From Roseateles hydrophilus (lineage in GTDB: Bacteria; Pseudomonadota; Gammaproteobacteria; Burkholderiales; Burkholderiaceae_C), in NCBI RefSeq assembly GCF_026712245.1, contig NZ_JAPPUY010000003.1:496001-560000 (forward strand): a stretch of 64,000 bases of DNA. The letters are read 5' to 3'. Both the position numbers and the translations under genes were made by a program. Positions 28,038-37,630 of this stretch are shown here, piece after piece; position 1 is the stretch's first letter, and every line of letters starts with the position of its first letter. The notes under the pieces are model-generated. The model worked only from the letters and a program-made list of their open reading frames with translations, did not search any database and was not told the DNA's origin.

Positions 28038-29405
28038 TCAGGCGCCGGCCCAGCCGCCGCCCAGCGCGCGGATCAGCCCCACCGTCGCCTGGTACTGCGC
28101 CGAGCGCACCTGCAACGCGGCACGCCGGTTGGCCAGCTCGCTGCGGCGGGCGTCCAGCAGTTCCAGCTGGCTGACGAGGCCGTTGCGGTAGCGCGTGTCC
28201 GACAGCTTGAGCGCCTGGCCCGCTGCGGCCACGGCGCGCGCATTGGCATCGCCCTGTGCCTGCAGCAGCGCCAGCGCGCCGAGTTGATCCTCCACGTCCT
28301 TCAGCGCCAGCAGGAACTGCTCGCGGAACGCGATGGCGCTGCTCTCCAGCTGCGCCTGGGCCGCGTTGACGCCGGCCTCGCGGCGGCCGCCGTCGAAGAG
28401 GGGCAGCGCGGCCAGCAGGCCCACGCCCCAGGTGCTGGCGCCGCTCTTCAGCAGGTCGGACAGTTCGCTGGACACGCCGCCGCCTTGGGCCGTCAGCGTG
28501 AGGCTGGGCCACCAGGCAGCTCTGGCCACGCCGACACGGGCCTGCGCCGCCTGCAGCTGGCTGCGTGCGGCGGCCAGGTCGGGGCGGCGCTGCAGCAGTT
28601 CGGAGGGCAGGCCGGCGGGCACGGCGGGCAGTGCGGTGGCCCAGGTCGTCGGCGTGAGGCGGAAACTGGACGCCGGTTCGCCCAGCAGCACGGCCAGCGC
28701 CGTCTCCAGCTCGACGCGGCGGCGGTCCAGCGCCAGCGCCTCAGCCTCGTTGGCGGCCAGCTCGGCACGCACGCGGGCCAGGTCCAGGTCGGCCACATCC
28801 CCGGCGCGGGCGCGCTTCTCGGTCAGCGCCAGCGTCTCGGCGTAGGCTGCGACGGTGCCCTGCACGAGGTCGCGCTCGGCATCCAGCGCGCGCAGCGCGA
28901 GATACCCGCGGGCCACGTTGGCCTGCACCAGCAGCCGCGCATCGGCCAGCAGCTGCTCGCGGGCCAGCGCGTCCAGCGCGGCGGCATTGCGCTCGTGCAG
29001 CAGGCGGCCGCCGAGGTCCAGCTCGTAGGCCAGGTTCAGGCCGGCGCTGTACTGCGTTGCGCCTGGTGCGCCCGGCGTCGGCGTGCTGCGGCCGGCGCCG
29101 GCGGAGGCGCCCAGCTGCGGCAGCCGCGACGCCTGCGCCGAGCCCAGCGCGGCCCGGGCCTGCGCGAGCCGGTTGGCGGCCAGCTGCACGCTGGTGTTGG
29201 CCGCCATCGCGCGGCCGACGAGCTCGTCCAGCACGGGGTCGGCAAACGGCTGCCACCAGCTGGTGGTCAGCGCAGGCGCGGCGTTCGCGGCGGCGGTCTT
29301 GTAGGCAGCAGGTGCCTGCGGCAGCTGGGCGGGGTCCACCGAGCCGACCGACGCGCAGCCCGCCAGCAGCAGCGCTGCAAAAAGTGGGGTCAGGGTCAAT
29401 TTCAT
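28038..29405 (-). CDS. RND efflux outer-membrane channel lipoprotein (OprM/NodT family)
   Basis: A 455-residue TolC-like outer-membrane factor. The lipobox LLAGC puts the lipidated cysteine at 17. Two outer-membrane efflux repeats are visible with SWWQPFADPVLDELV, then NVARGYLALRAL, and LLQRRPDLAAARSQLQAA, WWPSLTLTAQ and FDGGRREAGVNAAQAQ. It completes the tripartite pump and starts 5 bases after the inner-membrane pump gene. An in-frame GTG at 29414 is an alternative start. Confidence 0.94.
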   Translation of the reverse strand: MKLTLTPLFAALLLAGCASVGSVDPAQLPQAPAAYKTAAANAAPALTTSWWQPFADPVLDELVGRAMAANTSVQLAANRLAQARAALGSAQASRLPQLGASAGAGRSTPTPGAPGATQYSAGLNLAYELDLGGRLLHERNAAALDALAREQLLADARLLVQANVARGYLALRALDAERDLVQGTVAAYAETLALTEKRARAGDVADLDLARVRAELAANEAEALALDRRRVELETALAVLLGEPASSFRLTPTTWATALPAVPAGLPSELLQRRPDLAAARSQLQAAQARVGVARAAWWPSLTLTAQGGGVSSELSDLLKSGASTWGVGLLAALPLFDGGRREAGVNAAQAQLESSAIAFREQFLLALKDVEDQLGALALLQAQGDANARAVAAAGQALKLSDTRYRNGLVSQLELLDARRSELANRRAALQVRSAQYQATVGLIRALGGGWAGA

Positions 29406-29410
29406 GATGA

Positions 29411-32400
29411 TCACTTGCCTCGTTGCGGCAGGGCGTCGACCACAGGCGCGACGTGCTGCGTGGGACTTTCAGAAGCAGCCGGCGCCGCCACATGGCCACC
29501 GTGGTGGCGCAGCGGGGCGCTGCCCGTCAGGTGGCGCACGATGACGTAGAACAGCGGCGTCAGGAACAGGCCGAAGAAGGTCACGCCGATCATTCCGGCG
29601 AACACTGCCACGCCCATGGCTTGGCGCATCTCGGCGCCGGCGCCGGTGCTAAGCACCAGGGGCAGCACGCCCATGACGAAGGCCATCGACGTCATCAGGA
29701 TGGGCCGCAGCCGCAGGCGCGCCGCCTCCAGCGCTGCCTGCACCGGGGTGCGGCCGGCGAACTCCAGCTCGCGGGCGAACTCGACGATGAGGATGGCGTT
29801 CTTCGCGGAGAGGCCCACCAGCACGATGAGGCCGATCTGCGTGAACACGTTGTTGTCGCCACCGTCCAGCCACACGCCCGCCATCGCCGCCAGCAGGCCC
29901 ATGGGCACGATGAGCAGGATGGCGATGGGCAGCGTCAGGCTCTCGTACTGCGCGGCCAGCACCAGGAAGACCAGCAGGATGGCCAGTGGGAACACCCAGG
30001 CCGCCGAGTTGCCGGCGATCTTTTCCTGGTAGGTCAGGTCGGTCCATTCGAAGCCGATGCCCGGCGGCAGCGTCTCGGCGGCAATGCGCTCCACGGCGGC
30101 CTGGGCCTGGCCCGACGAGAAGCCGGGCGCGGCGCCGCCGTTGATGTCGGCGGCCAGGAAGCCGTTGTAGCGCATGGCGCGCTCGGGGCCGAAGCTGGGC
30201 TTGACCTTCATCAGCGCAGACAGCGGCACCATCTCGCCCGAGGCCGAGCGCACCTTCAGCGCACCGATGTCCTCGGCGCGGGCGCGGTAGGCGGCATCCG
30301 CCTGCACGCGGACCGAGTAGGTGCGGCCGAACTGGTTGAAGTCGTTGACGTACAGGCTGCCGAGGTAGATCTGCATGGTCTCGAACACGTCGGTCACGGC
30401 CACGCCGAGTTGACGGGCGCGGGTGCGGTCGAGGTCAGCGAACAGCTGCGGCACGTTGACCTGGTAGCTGGAGAACAGCCCGGCGAGCTCCGGCGTTTGG
30501 TAGGCCTTGGCCATGAAGGCCTTGAGCGCCTGGTCCAGCGCCTCGTAACCCACGCCGCCGCGGTCCTGCAGCTGCAGCTTGAAGCCACCCGTCGTGCCCA
30601 GGCCCTGCACGGGCGGTGGTGGGAACATGACGATGAAGGCGTCCTCCACCGCGCCGTACTGCGCGTTCAGCTTGCCGGCGATGGCGCCGGCCGACAGGTC
30701 CGCCGTCTTGCGTTCCTCGAAGGGCTTGAGCGTCGCGAACACGATGCCCGAGCTGGCGCTGTTGGTGAAGCCGTTGATCGACAGGCCGGGGAAGGTCACC
30801 GCGTGCTCCACGCCCGGGGTCTTGAGCGTGATGTCGGTCATGCGGCGGATGACGTCCTCGGTGCGGTCCAGCGTGGCGCCATCGGGCAGCTGCGCGAAGC
30901 CGATCAGGTACTGCTTGTCCTGCCCCGGTACGAAGCCGCCGGGCACGGCCTTGAACAGGCCCGCCGTGGCCGCCACGAGGCCCAGGTAGATCACCATCAT
31001 CAGCGCCTTGCGCGACATCAGCGTCTTCACGCCGCTGCCGTACTTGTCGGCGCTGCGCGCGAACAGCCGGTTGAAGCGCGCGAAGAAGCCGCCCAGCACG
31101 CGGTCCATGCCGCGGGTCAGCGCGTCCTTGGGGGCGTGGTGGTCCTTCAACAGCAGCGCGGCCAGCGCGGGCGACAGCGTCAGCGAGTTGATCGCCGAGA
31201 TCACTGTCGAGATCGCGATGGTCAGCGCGAACTGCTTGTAGAACTGGCCCGTCAGGCCGGTGATGAAGGCCAGCGGCACGAACACCGCGATCAGCACCAG
31301 CGCGATGGCGATGATGGGGCCCGAGACCTCGCGCATGGCCTGGTAGGTCGCGTCGCGCGGGCTCAGGCCGGCCGCGATGTTGCGCTCCACGTTCTCCACC
31401 ACGACGATGGCGTCGTCCACCACGATGCCGATGGCCAGCACCAGGCCAAACAGGCTCAGCGCGTTGATCGAGAAGCCGAAGCCGTGCATCACCGCAAAGG
31501 TGCCGACGATGGACACCGGCACGGCCAGCAGCGGGATGATGGACGCGCGCCAGGTCTGCAGGAACAGGATGACCACCAGCACCACCAGCGCGACGGCCTC
31601 CAGCAGCGTGTGGACGACGGACTCGATGGACGCGCGCACGAACTGCGTGGGGTCGTAGACGATGCTGTACTCCACGCCCTCGGGCATGGCGGCCTTCAGC
31701 TCGGCCATCGTGGCGCGCACGTTGGTGGAGATGTCCAGCGCGTTGCCGCCCGGGGCCTGGAAGATGGGCACGGCGACGGCGGGCTTGTTGTCCAGCAGCG
31801 AACGCAGCGCGTACTCCGACGCACCCAGCTCCAGCCGGCCCAGGTCACGCAGGCGCGTGACGGCACCGTTCGTGCCGGTCTTGACGATGATGTCCCCGAA
31901 CTCTTCGACCGACTGCAGCCGGCCCTGCGCGTTGACCGACAGCTGCAGGTCGATGCCCTGCAGTCCGGGCGACGCGCCGACGACGCCGGCCGCGGCCTGC
32001 ACGTTCTGGCCGCGGATGGCGGCCACCACGTCGCTGGCGGACAGGCCGTGCTCGGCGACCTTCTGGGGGTCCAGCCACACGCGCATCGCGTAGTCGCCCG
32101 AGCCGAACAACTGCACCTGGCCCACGCCGGGGATGCGCGCGAGGCGGTCCTTGACGTTGAGCAGCGCGTAGTTGCGCAGGTAGGTCATGTCGTAGCGCTC
32201 GTTGGGCGAGGTCAGGTGCACGACCATGGTCAGGTCGGGGCTGCTCTTGACCGTGGTCACGCCCAGGCGCTTGACCTCCTCGGGCAGCCGCGCCTCGGCC
32301 TGGCTGACGCGGTTCTGCACCAGCTGCTGGGCCTTGTCGGGGTCGGTGCCGAGCTTGAAGCTGACGGTCAGCGTCATCAGGCCGTCGGTGGTGGCCTGGC

Positions 32401-32644
32401 TGCTCATGTAGAGCATGTCCTCGACGCCGTTGATGGCCTCTTCCAGCGGTGTGGCCACCGTCTCGGCGATGACCTTGGGGTTGGCACCCGGGTACTGGGC
32501 GCGCACGACGACCGACGGCGGCACGACGTCGGGGTATTCCGAGATCGGCAGCGCGCGGATCGACAGCAGGCCGCCGATGAAGATCAGCAGCGACAGCACG
32601 CCCGCAAAGATCGGGCGGTCGATGAAGAATTTGGATAGATTCAT
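29411..32644 (-). CDS. RND multidrug efflux permease (AcrB/MexB/MexF family)
   Basis: A 1077-residue inner-membrane proton antiporter of the HAE1 family. The N-terminus MNLSKFFIDRPIFAGVLSLL, the intramembrane proton-relay Asp pair in GIVVDDAIVVVENVERN and the docking/porter domains are present, followed by the second half with LVVLVGLSAKNAILIVEFARE. Length is typical. It exports hydrophobic compounds together with the adaptor encoded upstream and the channel downstream; the substrate cannot be read from sequence. A 107-base gap with a hairpin separates it from the adaptor gene. Confidence 0.96.
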   Translation of the reverse strand: MNLSKFFIDRPIFAGVLSLLIFIGGLLSIRALPISEYPDVVPPSVVVRAQYPGANPKVIAETVATPLEEAINGVEDMLYMSSQATTDGLMTLTVSFKLGTDPDKAQQLVQNRVSQAEARLPEEVKRLGVTTVKSSPDLTMVVHLTSPNERYDMTYLRNYALLNVKDRLARIPGVGQVQLFGSGDYAMRVWLDPQKVAEHGLSASDVVAAIRGQNVQAAAGVVGASPGLQGIDLQLSVNAQGRLQSVEEFGDIIVKTGTNGAVTRLRDLGRLELGASEYALRSLLDNKPAVAVPIFQAPGGNALDISTNVRATMAELKAAMPEGVEYSIVYDPTQFVRASIESVVHTLLEAVALVVLVVILFLQTWRASIIPLLAVPVSIVGTFAVMHGFGFSINALSLFGLVLAIGIVVDDAIVVVENVERNIAAGLSPRDATYQAMREVSGPIIAIALVLIAVFVPLAFITGLTGQFYKQFALTIAISTVISAINSLTLSPALAALLLKDHHAPKDALTRGMDRVLGGFFARFNRLFARSADKYGSGVKTLMSRKALMMVIYLGLVAATAGLFKAVPGGFVPGQDKQYLIGFAQLPDGATLDRTEDVIRRMTDITLKTPGVEHAVTFPGLSINGFTNSASSGIVFATLKPFEERKTADLSAGAIAGKLNAQYGAVEDAFIVMFPPPPVQGLGTTGGFKLQLQDRGGVGYEALDQALKAFMAKAYQTPELAGLFSSYQVNVPQLFADLDRTRARQLGVAVTDVFETMQIYLGSLYVNDFNQFGRTYSVRVQADAAYRARAEDIGALKVRSASGEMVPLSALMKVKPSFGPERAMRYNGFLAADINGGAAPGFSSGQAQAAVERIAAETLPPGIGFEWTDLTYQEKIAGNSAAWVFPLAILLVFLVLAAQYESLTLPIAILLIVPMGLLAAMAGVWLDGGDNNVFTQIGLIVLVGLSAKNAILIVEFARELEFAGRTPVQAALEAARLRLRPILMTSMAFVMGVLPLVLSTGAGAEMRQAMGVAVFAGMIGVTFFGLFLTPLFYVIVRHLTGSAPLRHHGGHVAAPAASESPTQHVAPVVDALPQRGK

Positions 32645-32696
32645 GAGGGCTCCTGGCGCGAGCGTTGCGGTTTCAGGCGACAACACGCCCCCCGCA

Positions 32697-32713
32697 GGCC
32701 GGTTTTGCCGGCC
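32697..32713. repeat. Short inverted repeat between adaptor and pump genes
   Basis: GGCCGG and CCGGCC arms with a TTTTG spacer lie in the 107-base gap of the efflux operon. The hairpin lacks a long T run in the minus direction, so it may modulate relative expression of adaptor and pump rather than terminate fully. Confidence 0.35.
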
Positions 32714-32751
32714 CGCAGACAGCGCTCGCGGGTGGGGTTGGGCTTCTTAGG

Positions 32752-33969
32752 TCAGGAGGTCTTGGCCGCGGCCTGCTGGGCCGCCAGCTCGGGTTTTGCG
32801 TCCATGGCCACGTCCTTGGGCGCGAGCACCGATCCCGGCCGCACGCGCTGCACGCCGCCGACGACGATGCGCTCGCCGCCCTTCAGGCCTGAGGTCACGA
32901 CACGCAGGCCGTTCACGCTGGCACCCAGCGTCACGGGGCGCCACTCGGCCTGGTTGCCGGTGCCGACGACGATGACATAACGCTTGTCCTGGTCGGTGCC
33001 CACAGCGCGCTCGTTGACGAGCAGGGCCGCCTCGTGGCGGGCCTGCCCGAGGCGCAGCTTGGCGAACTGGCCCGGGATCAGCGCGCCGTCCTTGTTGTCG
33101 AACTGCGCGCGCACGCGCAGCGTGCCGCTCTTGGCGTCCACCTGGTTGTCCACCAGCTGCAGGCGGCCTGTGGTGGCCTTGTCGCTGCCCGCCAGCATCT
33201 CGACCGGGATGCGCTCCAGGCCGCGGCGTTCGGCCGCACCGCCGGGCAGCGTGGCCAGCGCGTCGCGGACGACCTTCTCGTCGGCGTCGAAGCTCGCGTA
33301 GATGGGGCTGACCGACACCAGCGTCGTCAGCACCGGCGCGCCGGCGCCCGCGGCGACGAGGTTGCCCGTCGTCACCTCGATCTTGCCGACGCGACCGGCC
33401 ACCGGCGCGCGCACCTGCGTGTAGCTCAAGGAGAGCTGGGCCGACTGCAGCGCGGCCTGCGCGGCGCGCAGGTTGGCGGCGGCCTCGCGGGCGGCGTTGT
33501 CCTTCTCGTCGAACTCGCGCTTGGCCACGGCGCGGTCGTCCCACAGGGCCTTGGCGCGCTGTGCCTCGCTCTGCGTGTAAGTCACGCGCGCCTGCGCGGC
33601 GGCCACCTGGGCTTCCACGCGCGCGACCTCGGCCTGGTAGGGCGCGGGGTCGATGGTGACGAGCAGGTCACCGGCCTTCACCAGGCTGCCCTCGCGGAAG
33701 TGCACGGCCTGCACGGCGCCCGACACGCGGGCGCGCACGTCCACGCGCTCCACGGCCTCGAGGCGGCCGGAGAACTCGTTCCAGGCGGCCACGTCCTGGC
33801 GGACGACCTGGGCGACCGACACCGGCGTGGCCGGCGGTGCCGTGGGCGCGCTGTCGGCCTGGGCCGGGCCGGCGCCGAACTGCGCGAAGCCGATGGCGCC
33901 GAGCGCGATGACGGCGGCCGCGCCGGCGATCAGGCCGACGCGACGGTGGATGGGGGTGAGGGTGGGCAT
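32752..33969 (-). CDS. RND efflux periplasmic adaptor (MexA/MexE family)
   Basis: This 405-residue membrane-fusion protein links the pump to the channel. An N-terminal membrane anchor (about 10-30) is followed by a lipoyl half (RLEAVERVDVRARVSGAV), an alpha-helical hairpin (about 105-165), the second lipoyl half (VRAPVAGRVGKIEVTTGNLV), a beta barrel and a membrane-proximal domain. It is the second gene of the minus-strand efflux operon, 33 bases after the hydrolase. Confidence 0.95.
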   Translation of the reverse strand: MPTLTPIHRRVGLIAGAAAVIALGAIGFAQFGAGPAQADSAPTAPPATPVSVAQVVRQDVAAWNEFSGRLEAVERVDVRARVSGAVQAVHFREGSLVKAGDLLVTIDPAPYQAEVARVEAQVAAAQARVTYTQSEAQRAKALWDDRAVAKREFDEKDNAAREAAANLRAAQAALQSAQLSLSYTQVRAPVAGRVGKIEVTTGNLVAAGAGAPVLTTLVSVSPIYASFDADEKVVRDALATLPGGAAERRGLERIPVEMLAGSDKATTGRLQLVDNQVDAKSGTLRVRAQFDNKDGALIPGQFAKLRLGQARHEAALLVNERAVGTDQDKRYVIVVGTGNQAEWRPVTLGASVNGLRVVTSGLKGGERIVVGGVQRVRPGSVLAPKDVAMDAKPELAAQQAAAKTS

Positions 33970-34002
33970 TTGTTGTTCTCCGAAGAATCGACCGAGCAGG
34001 AA

Positions 34003-34788
34003 TCAGGCGGGCAGGGACAAGGCGCGGCGTGCGGCCTCGCGCAGGAACTCGTGGATGGGGTGGTGCGCATGGCCGGCGTCCAGCGCGGGCAGCGCCAGGT
34101 CTTGCGCCGGGCTGCCGTGGGCGCGCAGCGCGGCGGCGTAGCGGCCGGCCTCGTCATGGAGCGGGTGGCCGGCCACGCTGAGCACCAGCGCGGGGGCCAG
34201 GCCCGCCAGGCGGCGGGCGTTCAGCGGCACGGCGTAGGGGTGGTCGGCATTCGCACAGGTGCCGAGATAGGCCTTCCACCCCATGGCGTAGGCGCAGCCG
34301 CTGCCGCCACACTCGCCCTGGCGCATGGAAGGGCTGCCCAGCGCCGGGTCCAGCATGGGCGACAGCAGCAGCTGGCCGGCGAGCGCGGGGGCGTGCTGGT
34401 CGCGCGCCATCAGCGCCAGCGCGGCGGCGAGGTTGCCGCCGGCCTCCTCGCCGCCGACGAGCAGCGCGGTGTGCACCGAGCCGGTCAGGCCGGCGGGCCG
34501 GGCGGCCAACGCCTGCAGCGCCTGGAAGGCGGCGTCCAGGCTGCTGGGGAAGGCGTGCTCGGGGGCCAGCGGGTAATTAAGCGCCACCACGTCGGCGCCG
34601 GCCTCGGCCAGCATCTCGCTGCGCGCCCGGGCCTGCGCCGCCGAGCCGTCGTTGAAGCAGCCGCCGTGCAGCCACAACAGCAGGGCATGGCGCTCGTCGC
34701 CCAGCGGGCGCCGGGCCGGGTAGACCTGCGCCTGCAGGCCCGGCAGCGGGCCCAGGCGCAGGGTGGCAGGAATGGCGTGCTTGTCCAT
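34003..34788 (-). CDS. Alpha/beta-hydrolase fold protein lacking the nucleophilic serine
   Basis: A 261-residue protein of the hormone-sensitive-lipase-like group: oxyanion motif LHGGCF at 40-45, NYPLAPEHAFP at 71-81, Asp212 (GHPLHDEAGRY) and a His-rich end (GHAHHPIHEF, 239-248). At the nucleophile elbow the usual GDSAGG reads GEEAGG (113-118), so Ser is replaced by Glu115; the codons are clear (GAG GAG). Ordinary serine-esterase activity is therefore unlikely. It heads the RND operon and is divergent from the LysR gene, so a sensing or binding role is possible. Confidence 0.8.
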   Translation of the reverse strand: MDKHAIPATLRLGPLPGLQAQVYPARRPLGDERHALLLWLHGGCFNDGSAAQARARSEMLAEAGADVVALNYPLAPEHAFPSSLDAAFQALQALAARPAGLTGSVHTALLVGGEEAGGNLAAALALMARDQHAPALAGQLLLSPMLDPALGSPSMRQGECGGSGCAYAMGWKAYLGTCANADHPYAVPLNARRLAGLAPALVLSVAGHPLHDEAGRYAAALRAHGSPAQDLALPALDAGHAHHPIHEFLREAARRALSLPA

Positions 34789-34913
34789 GGCCTGAACGAT
34801 AGAGATTGACGCCTTAGGGATAAACGACCGAAGAACGGACTCACTTTTCCTCCCCGTGGAACAATCGGGGCATCCCTGCCAGCCCTGGGGCCTTTGCGCC
34901 TGCCGACCTGCCC
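34789..34913. promoter_or_regulatory. Divergent promoter region, efflux operon / LysR gene
   Basis: The 125 bases between the two divergent starts must carry both promoters and, by analogy with LysR systems, the regulator's binding site. The region is locally AT-richer (GATAGAGATTGACGCC, GGGATAAACGACCGAAGAAC). I cannot place -35/-10 boxes or a T-N11-A site with confidence. Confidence 0.45.
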
Positions 34914-35849
34914 ATGGACAGACTCCAAGCCATGCAAGCCTATGTCCGTGTCGTCGAGGCCGGCACCTTCACCAAGGCGGCCGACTCGCTGGACCTGCCC
35001 AAGGCCACGGTCACGCGGTTGATCCAGACGCTGGAAACCCACCTGCGCACCAAGCTGTTGAACCGCACGACGCGGCGCGTGACGGTGACGCCTGACGGCG
35101 CCGCCTACTACGAGCGCGCCACGCGTCTGCTGGGCGACCTGGAGGAGCTGGAAGGCAGCATGAACCAGGCGCGCATGACGCCGCGCGGCCGCATCCGGGT
35201 CGACGTGCCCGGCGTCGTGGGGCGCGAGATGATCATTCCGCACCTGCCGGACTTCTACGCCAAGTACCCCGACATCCAGATCGAGCTGGGTGTCAGCGAC
35301 CGCACCGTGGACCTGATCAGCGACAACATCGACTGCGTGATCCGTGGCGGCGAGCTGACCGATCAGAGCCTGGTGGCGCGGCGCATCGGCGAGTTCCACT
35401 TCGTGACCGCCGCGACGCCGGAGTACCTGCGCCGCCATGGCATGCCCACCCACCCGCTGCAGTTGACGCAGCCGCCGCACCGCATGGTGGGCTACTTCTC
35501 GGCGCGTTCGGGCAAGGTGATGTCCGATGTGTTCAAGCGCGGCGACGAGGTGGTGGAGGTGGTGGGCAACCACGTCATCGCGGTCAATGACGCGAACGCC
35601 TACCTGAATGCCGGTCTGGCCCACTTGGGCGTGGTGCAGGTGACCTGCTTCATGGCCGCGCCGCTGCTCAAGAGCGGCGGCCTGGTGCGGCTGCTGGAGG
35701 ACTGGACCGTGGACGCGATTCCCGTCTACGTCGTCTACCCGCCCAACCGCCACCTCAGCAGCAAGCTGCGGGTGTTCGTGGACTGGGTCGTGGAGCTGCT
35801 GGGCAGCCAGAGCACGGCGGGCCTGAAGGTGCGCTGTGCGCTGAGCTGA
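34914..35849 (+). CDS. LysR-family transcriptional regulator
   Basis: A 311-residue regulator with the N-terminal winged helix-turn-helix (about 1-60: MQAYVRVVEAGTFTKAADSL, then PKATVTRLIQTLETHL) and a periplasmic-binding-like effector domain (about 90-300: RGRIRVDVPGVVGREMIIPHL). It belongs to the CrgA/YhjC-type branch. Its divergent position suggests control of the hydrolase-efflux operon in response to a pump substrate, which is inference from gene order. Confidence 0.94.
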   Translation: MDRLQAMQAYVRVVEAGTFTKAADSLDLPKATVTRLIQTLETHLRTKLLNRTTRRVTVTPDGAAYYERATRLLGDLEELEGSMNQARMTPRGRIRVDVPGVVGREMIIPHLPDFYAKYPDIQIELGVSDRTVDLISDNIDCVIRGGELTDQSLVARRIGEFHFVTAATPEYLRRHGMPTHPLQLTQPPHRMVGYFSARSGKVMSDVFKRGDEVVEVVGNHVIAVNDANAYLNAGLAHLGVVQVTCFMAAPLLKSGGLVRLLEDWTVDAIPVYVVYPPNRHLSSKLRVFVDWVVELLGSQSTAGLKVRCALS

Positions 35850-35866
35850 CGCGGGTTTCCTGGCCC

Positions 35867-36022
35867 TCAGGCCTCGTCGGCTGCGGTGTTGGCCGTCAGC
35901 ACCGGTGGGTTGAATTCTTCGCTGGCGGGCACCGGCGCATTGATCGCCAGCATCAAACCCGCCGCCAGCGCCGCAACGGCCGTGGCGGCGGTGATCAGCG
36001 TGGACAGGGAACGGGCGTTCAT
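35867..36022 (-). CDS. Small single-pass membrane or secreted peptide
   Basis: A 51-residue protein: short basic start (MNARSLSTL), one hydrophobic segment (about 9-28) and a Pro/Glu/Asn tail. A strong ribosome site AGGAG lies 8 bases before ATG 36022 on the minus strand. A hairpin-forming repeat (36041-36060) lies just upstream. No family is recognised. It is convergent with the LysR gene. Confidence 0.55.
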   Translation of the reverse strand: MNARSLSTLITAATAVAALAAGLMLAINAPVPASEEFNPPVLTANTAADEA

Positions 36023-36040
36023 CGTGACTCTCCTGGTCGG

Positions 36041-36060
36041 GCACACCCGGGTCGGTGTGC
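36041..36060. repeat. Inverted repeat upstream of the 51-residue peptide gene
   Basis: Seven-base perfect arms GCACACC (36041-36047) and GGTGTGC (36054-36060) with a 6-base spacer lie just upstream of the ribosome site of the minus-strand small gene. It could be a 5' leader hairpin or an operator. Confidence 0.3.
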
Positions 36061-36152
36061 GCCATGGATGGTCACTGTAGAAACTTGGGCCCGAATGAGT
36101 AAGCCCGTCAGATAGAACGGCGAGTTGCTGCTGGCGGAACAATCGCGCCGCT

Positions 36153-36839
36153 TCAGGCCTTGCCCGGCGCGCCCCGGCCGCGTGCTTCCAGCCAGGCCTT
36201 GGCCGTCGAGAAATGGCCGCAGCCGATGAAGGGCCGCGGCGGCTTGGTGGCCGACAGCGGCGAGGGGTGGTTGGCCTTCAGCACCAGGTGGTCTTGCCCG
36301 GCGGCTTCGATCAGCGGCGCCTTGGCCTGGGCGTAGTTGCCCCACAGCATGAACACCTTGGGCGCGGGGTCTTCGGCCGCGGCGCGAATCAGGGCGTCGG
36401 TCAGCACCTCCCAGCCTTTGCCGGCATGGCTGGCGGCCTGGCCGTCCTCCACCGTGAGCACGGCGTTCAGCAGCAGCGTGCCGCCTTCGGCCCAGCGCAC
36501 CAGGCTGCCGGTGGAGGGGAAGGGCTTGCCGAGGTCGCGCTGGATCTCCTTGAAGATGTTGCGCAGGCTGGGCGGGAAGGGCACGCCCTCGGGCACGCTG
36601 AACGACAGGCCCTCGGCCTGGCCGGGGCCGTGGTACGGGTCCTGGCCGAGGATGACGACGCGGGTCTGCGACAGCGGCGTCAGCGTCAGCGCGCGCAGCG
36701 GCTCGGGCGGGTAGATGGTGGCGCCAGCCGCATGGCGCTCGGCCAGGTAGGCCAGCAGCTTCTGGCCGACGGGGCTGGCGGCCCAGGCGTCGACGACGGG
36801 GCGCCAGTCGGTGTCGGGCAGGGTCAGCGGGAAGTTCAT
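36153..36839 (-). CDS. ung: Uracil-DNA glycosylase
   Basis: A 228-residue family 1 uracil-DNA glycosylase that removes uracil from DNA. The water-activating loop GQDPYHG has Asp67, the uracil-binding LLLNAVLTV follows, and the DNA-intercalation loop HPSPLS has His191. Length is normal. Its ATG overlaps the trpC stop by 4 bases, so it is translated as the last gene of the trp operon, an unexpected partner for a repair enzyme. Confidence 0.97.
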   Translation of the reverse strand: MNFPLTLPDTDWRPVVDAWAASPVGQKLLAYLAERHAAGATIYPPEPLRALTLTPLSQTRVVILGQDPYHGPGQAEGLSFSVPEGVPFPPSLRNIFKEIQRDLGKPFPSTGSLVRWAEGGTLLLNAVLTVEDGQAASHAGKGWEVLTDALIRAAAEDPAPKVFMLWGNYAQAKAPLIEAAGQDHLVLKANHPSPLSATKPPRPFIGCGHFSTAKAWLEARGRGAPGKA

Positions 36840-37630
36840 CCGAACAAGCTTGCCAGTGCGGCACCCGGTTCGGGTGCGCGCATGAAGGCCTCGCCAACCA
36901 GGAAGGCGTTCACGTTCGCGTTGCGCATGCGCTGCACGTCGGCGGCGCCGAGGATGCCGCTCTCGGTCACCAGCAGCCGGTCGGCCGGCACGCGGGGCAG
37001 CAGGCCCAGCGTGGTGTCCAGCGTCACGTCGAAGGTGCGCAGGTTGCGGTTGTTGATGCCCACCAGCGGCGTCTTGAGCGTCAGCGCGCGATCCAGCTCG
37101 TCGCCGTCGTGCACCTCCACCAGCACGTCCAGGCCGATGGCATGGGCAGCAGCTTCGAGGTCGGCCATTTGCGAGTCGGCCAGGCAGGCCGCGATCAGCA
37201 GGATGCAGTCGGCACCCATCGCGCCGGCGTCCATGACCTGGTACTCGTCGACCATGAAGTCCTTGCGCAGCACGGGCAGGTCGCAGGCGGCGCGCGCCTG
37301 CTGCAGGTAGCTCGTCGCGCCCTGGAAGAAGCGTTCGTCGGTCAGCACCGACAGGCAGGCGGCACCGTGGCGGGCGTAGCTTTCGGCGATGGCCGCGGGC
37401 TGGAAGTCGGCACGGATCACGCCCTTGCTGGGGCTGGCCTTCTTGATCTCGGCGATGACGGCGGGCAGGCCGGCGGCGATCTTGGCGCGCAGTGCGCGTT
37501 CAAAGCCGCGTTGTTCGCCGCGGCGGCCTTCGGCTTCTTCGCGCAGCGAGGCCAGCGAGCGCTTGGCCTTGGCGGCAGCGATCTCTTCCCACTTGACCTC
37601 GACGATCTTGTTCAGGATGTCGACGCTCAT
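36836..37630 (-). CDS. trpC: Indole-3-glycerol phosphate synthase
   Basis: This 264-residue TIM-barrel enzyme closes the indole ring in tryptophan synthesis. It has the [13 protein letters not shown] phosphate/catalytic segment, [23 protein letters not shown] and LVTESGI. There is no fused TrpF domain. It overlaps trpD upstream (ATGA) and ung downstream. Confidence 0.97.
   Translation of the reverse strand: MSVDILNKIVEVKWEEIAAAKAKRSLASLREEAEGRRGEQRGFERALRAKIAAGLPAVIAEIKKASPSKGVIRADFQPAAIAESYARHGAACLSVLTDERFFQGATSYLQQARAACDLPVLRKDFMVDEYQVMDAGAMGADCILLIAACLADSQMADLEAAAHAIGLDVLVEVHDGDELDRALTLKTPLVGINNRNLRTFDVTLDTTLGLLPRVPADRLLVTESGILGAADVQRMRNANVNAFLVGEAFMRAPEPGAALASLFG

Noticed and set aside
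29423-32638. A 1071-codon open frame on the plus strand opposite the RND pump gene
   Set aside because: It is a GC-driven shadow: His/Arg/Gly/Gln-rich, no domain, and exactly antisense to a well-conserved pump gene.
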